DNA of 64,000 nucleotides from Oscillospiraceae bacterium. Its GTDB lineage: Bacteria > Bacillota > Clostridia > Oscillospirales > Oscillospiraceae. This document shows positions 60,052 to 64,000 of this stretch, piece by piece. The stretch covers positions 22,574-86,573 of the forward strand of contig JAFQIL010000004.1 of NCBI GenBank assembly GCA_017397565.1. The letters are read 5' to 3'. Every line of letters begins with the position of its first letter. The first letter of the stretch is position 1. A program made the translations under genes and the position numbers. The notes under the pieces were generated by a model. The model was not told the origin of the DNA. It was given only the letters and a program-made list of their open reading frames with translations, and made no database searches.

Positions 60052-61806
60052 ATGAACGAAAGATGGGACCTTGACCGAATTTATACCGGTTTTGACGATC
60101 CAAACTTTGCCGCGGATGTGGAAAAAGGAAAGCAGAAGCTTGCACAGTTTTCCAATTTTGCCGCAAATCTCGGAAAGGGCGAGCCGAAGGAAACCCTGAA
60201 AGCAGGTCTTGCTTTGGAAGAGGCGCTGGAAGAGCTGGTAAACAAGCTGGGCTTGTATGCTTCCTTGCGCCAGTCTGCCAATACCCGGGATTCGGAAGCC
60301 GCTTCCCAGATGGGCAGACTTATGGCACTCTACAGCGGTATGGCAGCACCGGAAGCGGCTTTTGAGGAGTGGATCTCCAAACAGACGGATTTGGATGCGC
60401 TCATCGAGTCTGATGAAATGCTGAAAGAGTATCGTTTCCTGTTGAGCAGGATCGTGGATTCCAGCCGTTATTTGCTTCCCGGCAGGGGAGAGGAGATCAT
60501 GGCACGGATGCGGCTGTCCGGCGGCAGTGCCTGGTCTGACCTTCAGGGCTACCTGACCAGCACAGTTCCTGTTTCCTATAACGGCGAAACCACCAACCTT
60601 TCCACCATTCGTAACCTGGCCTATGACCCGGACGCATCTGTGCGGAAGGCTGCCTACGAAGCTGAGATCGCCTGCTATGATCGCATCAAGGATTCTGTGG
60701 CCTTTGCTCTGAACTCCATTAAGCTGGAAACCATCTCCGACTGTAAGCTCCGGGGCTACGATTCTCCCTTGGCCCGGACACTGAAGGGCTCCCGGATGCA
60801 GAAGGAAACCCTGGATGCCATGCTGGGTGCTATGGATGAGTATCTGCCCAAGTTCTGGCAGTATCTGAAGGCAAAGGGTAAAGCCTTGGGTCATGCCAAT
60901 GGCCTTCCCTGGTATGATATGTTTGCGCCTATGGGGAATGCTTCCACCAAATTTACCGCAGAAGATGCCAAGGATTATCTGGTCAAGCAGTTTACTACCT
61001 TTGATCAGGAGCTGACGGACATGGTGGCCCGGGCTTTTGATGAGGCTTGGATCGATTTCTATCCCCGGGACGGCAAAGCCGGCGGTGCCTTCTGCGCCGG
61101 TGCGGAGTGCCTGAACGAGAGCCGGATCCTGACCAATTTTGACGGTATGTTTACTGATGTGGTGACTTTGGCCCATGAGCTTGGACACGCCTTCCACAAC
61201 CAGTGCATCCAAAACCATAAGCCCCTGAACAAGGACTACTCCATGCCTGTTGCTGAAACCGCATCCACCTTTAATGAATGTGTGGTTATGGCGGCGGCCA
61301 TCGAAAGCGCCGCATCGGATGATGAGCGGCTGGCGCTGATCGAATCTCAGCTGCAGGATGCCACCCAGATCATCTGTGATATCTATTCCCGGTTCCGCTT
61401 TGAGGCCATGGTTTTCGAAAATCGGGAGGAGAAGTTCATGAACGCCGATACCCTCTGCGCATTTATGACGGAGGCGCAGAAGCAGTCCTATGGTGACGGT
61501 CTGGATCACAGCTGCCTGCATCCTTATATGTGGGTCTGCAAGGGTCACTATTACGGTCCTACCTTCTATAACTTCCCCTATGCCTTTGGCGGCCTCTTTG
61601 CCCGGGGCTTGTATGCCCAGTACCTTTCTGAGGGCGAAGCCTTTGTGCCTAAGTACAAGAAGCTGCTCTATACCACCACGGTGGCTACCGTGGAGGATAC
61701 TGCCAAGGTGGCTGATATTGACCTGACGGATAAGAACTTCTGGCGCGCGGCTCTGCAGACCATCGCGGATCAGATCGATCTGTTCTGCCAGCTGGTTCAG
61801 GCATAA
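60052..61806 (+). CDS. pepF: Oligoendopeptidase F-like M3 metallopeptidase
   Basis: 584 residues. Zinc motif HELGH at 375-379 (LAHELGHAFHNQ), third ligand Glu in VAETASTFNECVV. The N-terminal helical domain and the DLDRIYTGFDDPNF opening are typical of the M3B family. Cytoplasmic cleavage of short peptides. Followed after 14 bases by another peptidase. Confidence 0.9.
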   Translation: MNERWDLDRIYTGFDDPNFAADVEKGKQKLAQFSNFAANLGKGEPKETLKAGLALEEALEELVNKLGLYASLRQSANTRDSEAASQMGRLMALYSGMAAPEAAFEEWISKQTDLDALIESDEMLKEYRFLLSRIVDSSRYLLPGRGEEIMARMRLSGGSAWSDLQGYLTSTVPVSYNGETTNLSTIRNLAYDPDASVRKAAYEAEIACYDRIKDSVAFALNSIKLETISDCKLRGYDSPLARTLKGSRMQKETLDAMLGAMDEYLPKFWQYLKAKGKALGHANGLPWYDMFAPMGNASTKFTAEDAKDYLVKQFTTFDQELTDMVARAFDEAWIDFYPRDGKAGGAFCAGAECLNESRILTNFDGMFTDVVTLAHELGHAFHNQCIQNHKPLNKDYSMPVAETASTFNECVVMAAAIESAASDDERLALIESQLQDATQIICDIYSRFRFEAMVFENREEKFMNADTLCAFMTEAQKQSYGDGLDHSCLHPYMWVCKGHYYGPTFYNFPYAFGGLFARGLYAQYLSEGEAFVPKYKKLLYTTTVATVEDTAKVADIDLTDKNFWRAALQTIADQIDLFCQLVQA

Positions 61807-61820
61807 GAGGAGAGACGGAT

Positions 61821-63101
61821 ATGGATAACAGAATCAAGGCTCTGATGCATTTTTTGGATGCTTCTCATAGCGTGTATCATGCCACCGCCGGTCTTGTGGA
61901 AGAACTGGAGAAAAACGGCTATACCCGCCTGCAGGAGCAGGATAGCTGGAAGCTTGTTCCCGGCGGAAAGTATTTTCTGACCCGTGGCGGTACGGCGGTG
62001 ATGGCATTCCGGATTCCCAACCAAACGCCGGTGTGTTTTATGATGAGCGCCAGCCACTCCGACAGACCCACTTTCAAGGTGAAAGAGAATGCCGAGCTTT
62101 CCGGAAAGTATACCCGCCTGGCTACGGAAAAATATGGCGGAATGCTCATGGGAACCTGGCTGGATCGTCCTTTGTCTATTGCCGGTCGGGTGATGGTGGA
62201 AACGGAAAACGGTGTGGAAAGCAAGCTGGTGGATATCGATCGGGATCTTCTCATGATCCCCAATGTGGCCATCCATATGAACCGCCAGGCCAATGACGGC
62301 TATAAGTGGAATCCTGCGGTAGATACCCTTCCTTTGGTGGGGGGAGCTGCCGGTGCGGGCAAGCTGCAAAAGCTGCTTGACAAGGCTGCCGGTGGCAAGA
62401 TCCTGGGGCATGATTTATACCTGTATATCCGGCAAAAGGCAACACTCTGGGGTGTGGATAAGGAATTTATCTCCTCTGCCGCTCTGGATGACCTGGAGTG
62501 TGCATGGTGCTGCACACAGGGCTTCCTGGAAGGGGAAGCAGCAGACAGTATTCCTGTGCTGTGCGTGTTTGACAGCGAAGAGGTTGGTTCTTCCTCGGTA
62601 CAGGGCGCCGCTTCCGATCTTTTGGAAAGCCTTTTGACCCGGATCTGTGCCGCGCTTAAGCTGGAACTACCCCAAATGCTGGCGCAATCTTTCCTGGTCT
62701 CTGCGGACAATGCCCATGCCGTGCATCCCAACCACCCGGAATATGCCGATCCCAACAACGCGCCTGTGATGAACAGTGGCGTGGTCATTAAATTCAATGC
62801 AAACCAGCGCTACTGTACAGACGGTGTGTCTGCTGCCATTTTCCGCAAGATCTGCGCTTCGGCAGAAGTTCCTGTGCAGACCTATTGTAACCGGGCGGAT
62901 ATTCCCGGCGGTTCTACCTTGGGTAACATTTCTCTTTCCCATGTATCCGTGCCTACGGTAGATATTGGTTTACCTCAGCTGGCAATGCATTCCTGCTATG
63001 AAACAGCCGGTGTTAAAGATGTGCAGTATTTGCTTGGTGCTATGAAAGCGTTCTACAGCACATCTTTGCAGAAAAACGGCGAAGAATACAGCGTAAAGTA
63101 A
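61821..63101 (+). CDS. M18-family aminopeptidase
   Basis: 426 residues. Metal ligands: His in MSASHSDRPTFKV, FDSEEVGSSSVQGA (Glu-Glu), SADNAHAVHPNHPEYADP and the late His in LPQLAMHSCYE. Similar in length and motifs to bacterial ApeB-type dodecameric aminopeptidases, which cut N-terminal acidic or neutral residues. Co-transcribed with pepF, so the pair completes peptide breakdown. Confidence 0.92.
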   Translation: MDNRIKALMHFLDASHSVYHATAGLVEELEKNGYTRLQEQDSWKLVPGGKYFLTRGGTAVMAFRIPNQTPVCFMMSASHSDRPTFKVKENAELSGKYTRLATEKYGGMLMGTWLDRPLSIAGRVMVETENGVESKLVDIDRDLLMIPNVAIHMNRQANDGYKWNPAVDTLPLVGGAAGAGKLQKLLDKAAGGKILGHDLYLYIRQKATLWGVDKEFISSAALDDLECAWCCTQGFLEGEAADSIPVLCVFDSEEVGSSSVQGAASDLLESLLTRICAALKLELPQMLAQSFLVSADNAHAVHPNHPEYADPNNAPVMNSGVVIKFNANQRYCTDGVSAAIFRKICASAEVPVQTYCNRADIPGGSTLGNISLSHVSVPTVDIGLPQLAMHSCYETAGVKDVQYLLGAMKAFYSTSLQKNGEEYSVK

Positions 63102-63150
63102 ATGAGCATTTTGCCTAATTTTGCAACCTAAAAACTGTGCAAAACCACGG

Positions 63151-63179
63151 TTGCATCTGGTTGACAAATATGTTATGAT
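63151..63179 (+). promoter_or_regulatory. Promoter of the sugar ABC ATPase gene
   Basis: TTGCAT (63151-63156), 17 bases, TATGAT (63174-63179). A TTGACA at 63161 is too close to the same -10. The transcript would carry a leader of about 180 bases. Confidence 0.6.
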
Positions 63180-63253
63180 ATGCCTATCCAGGTGAATTGC
63201 GCCTACTCCACAACAATAGACGCCGTTCATCAAAAAAGGAGGATAATAAACAA

Positions 63254-63366
63254 CCGTTAGACTCACGGTGCGGCAGTGTGGAGACCTGTCGTAATGCTCC
63301 CATGATTTTGCTTTGTGGGATGTGAGAGCACACGCGAAATGTTCGGTGTGCTTAGAGTCGGAAAGT
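63254..63366 (+). promoter_or_regulatory. Structured RNA leader of the sugar ABC ATPase gene (malK-motif-like position)
   Basis: A multi-branched fold can be drawn: closing pair GACTC (63260-63264) with GAGTC (63355-63359), stems CGGCAG/CTGTCG (63271-63276 with 63286-63291), GCTC/GAGC with inner CCCA/TGGG (63296-63329), and GCACAC/GTGTGC (63328-63351). The closing stem abuts GGAAAG, the weak ribosome site of the gene. Structured malK motif RNAs have been reported upstream of such genes; identity with one of them is unchecked. Confidence 0.55.
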
Positions 63367-64000
63367 ATGGCAAGTTTAACCCTGAAGAACGTCAAGAAGA
63401 TTTACCCGTTCAGCGGCGACGAGGAGAAGAAGGCCAAGAAGAAAAAGAAGAAGGCCGACGAGCCTGAAAAGGAAAAGGTTAACCTGCAGATCACTGACAA
63501 GGGTGTCGTGGCTGTTCAGGAATTCAACCTGGATGTTCAGGACAAGGAATTCATCGTTTTGGTCGGTCCCTCCGGCTGCGGTAAGTCCACCACTCTGCGT
63601 ATGATCGCCGGTCTGGAAGAAATTTCCGAAGGCGAGCTGTACATCGGCGACCGTCTGGTCAACGACGTAGCTCCCAAGGACCGCGATATCGCCATGGTCT
63701 TCCAGAACTACGCTCTGTACCCCCATATGACCGTTTATGAAAACATGGCTTTCGCTCTGAAGCTGCGCCACACTCCCAAGGCTGAGATCCAGCGTAAGGT
63801 TAAGCAGGCAGCTGAGATTCTGGACATCACCCAGTACTTGGGCCGTAAGCCCAAGGCTCTGTCCGGCGGTCAGCGTCAGCGTGTTGCTGTCGGTCGTGCG
63901 ATCATCCGTAAGGTTGGCGTTTTCCTGATGGACGAGCCCCTGTCCAATCTGGACGCAAAGCAGCGCGTTACCATGCGTGCTGAGATCGCCCAGATCCACC
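63367..64000 (+). CDS. Sugar ABC transporter ATPase (MalK/UgpC/MsmK type), 3' part outside window
   Basis: About 211 residues before the window ends. [15 protein letters not shown] start, Walker [12 protein letters not shown]-loop [12 protein letters not shown], signature [14 protein letters not shown] and Walker [14 protein letters not shown] are all present. A Lys/Glu-rich insertion (residues about 16-40, [17 protein letters not shown]) and about ten more residues lengthen the N-terminal strand region compared with the usual protein. Such ATPases often serve several sugar importers at once. Confidence 0.92.
   Translation, partial: MASLTLKNVKKIYPFSGDEEKKAKKKKKKADEPEKEKVNLQITDKGVVAVQEFNLDVQDKEFIVLVGPSGCGKSTTLRMIAGLEEISEGELYIGDRLVNDVAPKDRDIAMVFQNYALYPHMTVYENMAFALKLRHTPKAEIQRKVKQAAEILDITQYLGRKPKALSGGQRQRVAVGRAIIRKVGVFLMDEPLSNLDAKQRVTMRAEIAQIH

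Overview
The window reads as chromosome of an anaerobic, endospore-lineage gut Firmicute (class Clostridia, most likely an Oscillospirales/Ruminococcaceae-type genome). The basis is a Spo0A regulator with two 0A boxes upstream, SepF and DivIVA division proteins, an ileS T-box, a miaB-mutS-mutL-miaA-hfq block, Clostridia-type lipoproteins (DUF3048, DUF4358-like), PepF, and a Lsa-type ABC-F gene with an attenuator leader. Base composition is moderate in most of the window and visibly more A+T-rich between about 24.8 and 32.2 kb. No rRNA, CRISPR array, integrase or transposase was seen.

Layout. (1) 1-14.6 kb is a sugar catabolism locus. A LacI-type regulator, fucI, fucU and an AEC permease face right. 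A ribose-type ABC importer, a rhamnulokinase-like kinase, an SDR, a PHP-domain protein, a sorbose-1-phosphate-reductase-like dehydrogenase and a truncated second FGGY kinase face left. A perfect 24-bp palindrome and a second near-identical half-size site lie in the divergent region. No aldolase is present. (2) 14.7-24.8 kb holds a cell-surface O-acylation pair (MBOAT + DHHW), a DUF4358-like lipoprotein, a NuoE-like protein overlapping a RACo-like ATPase, an M48 protease, a PIG-L deacetylase, a GltS-type carrier and an MBL hydrolase. (3) 24.8-32.5 kb is an accessory region next to tRNA-Tyr and tRNA-Thr. It carries GNAT + ABC-F resistance genes, a TetR-controlled membrane pair and an ECF sigma/anti-sigma pair, and is littered with copies of the tRNA-Tyr 3' end and modular hairpins. 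(4) 32.6-48.3 kb is a housekeeping block on the minus strand (ileS, divIVA, sepF, yggS, hfq, miaA, mutL, mutS, miaB). (5) 48.4-55.5 kb holds a candidate small RNA with a consensus promoter, an HTH protein, a 50-residue ORF, a flotillin, and a thioredoxin/thioredoxin reductase/SDR set around a Crp-Fnr regulator, with three identically placed palindromes. (6) 55.5-64 kb contains DUF1292, KDG kinase + KDPG aldolase, a DUF3048 lipoprotein, spo0A, two peptidases and the start of a MalK/UgpC-type ATPase with a structured leader.

The strongest second-look items are the three class-II-like Crp-Fnr promoters, the tRNA-Tyr 3'-end direct repeats 4.4 kb apart, the GTGATAT-spaced hairpin array, the 3-codon uORF/terminator leader of the ABC-F gene, the structured leader of the sugar ATPase, and the aldolase-less fucose-type locus. 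All family assignments are by eye; no database search was run.
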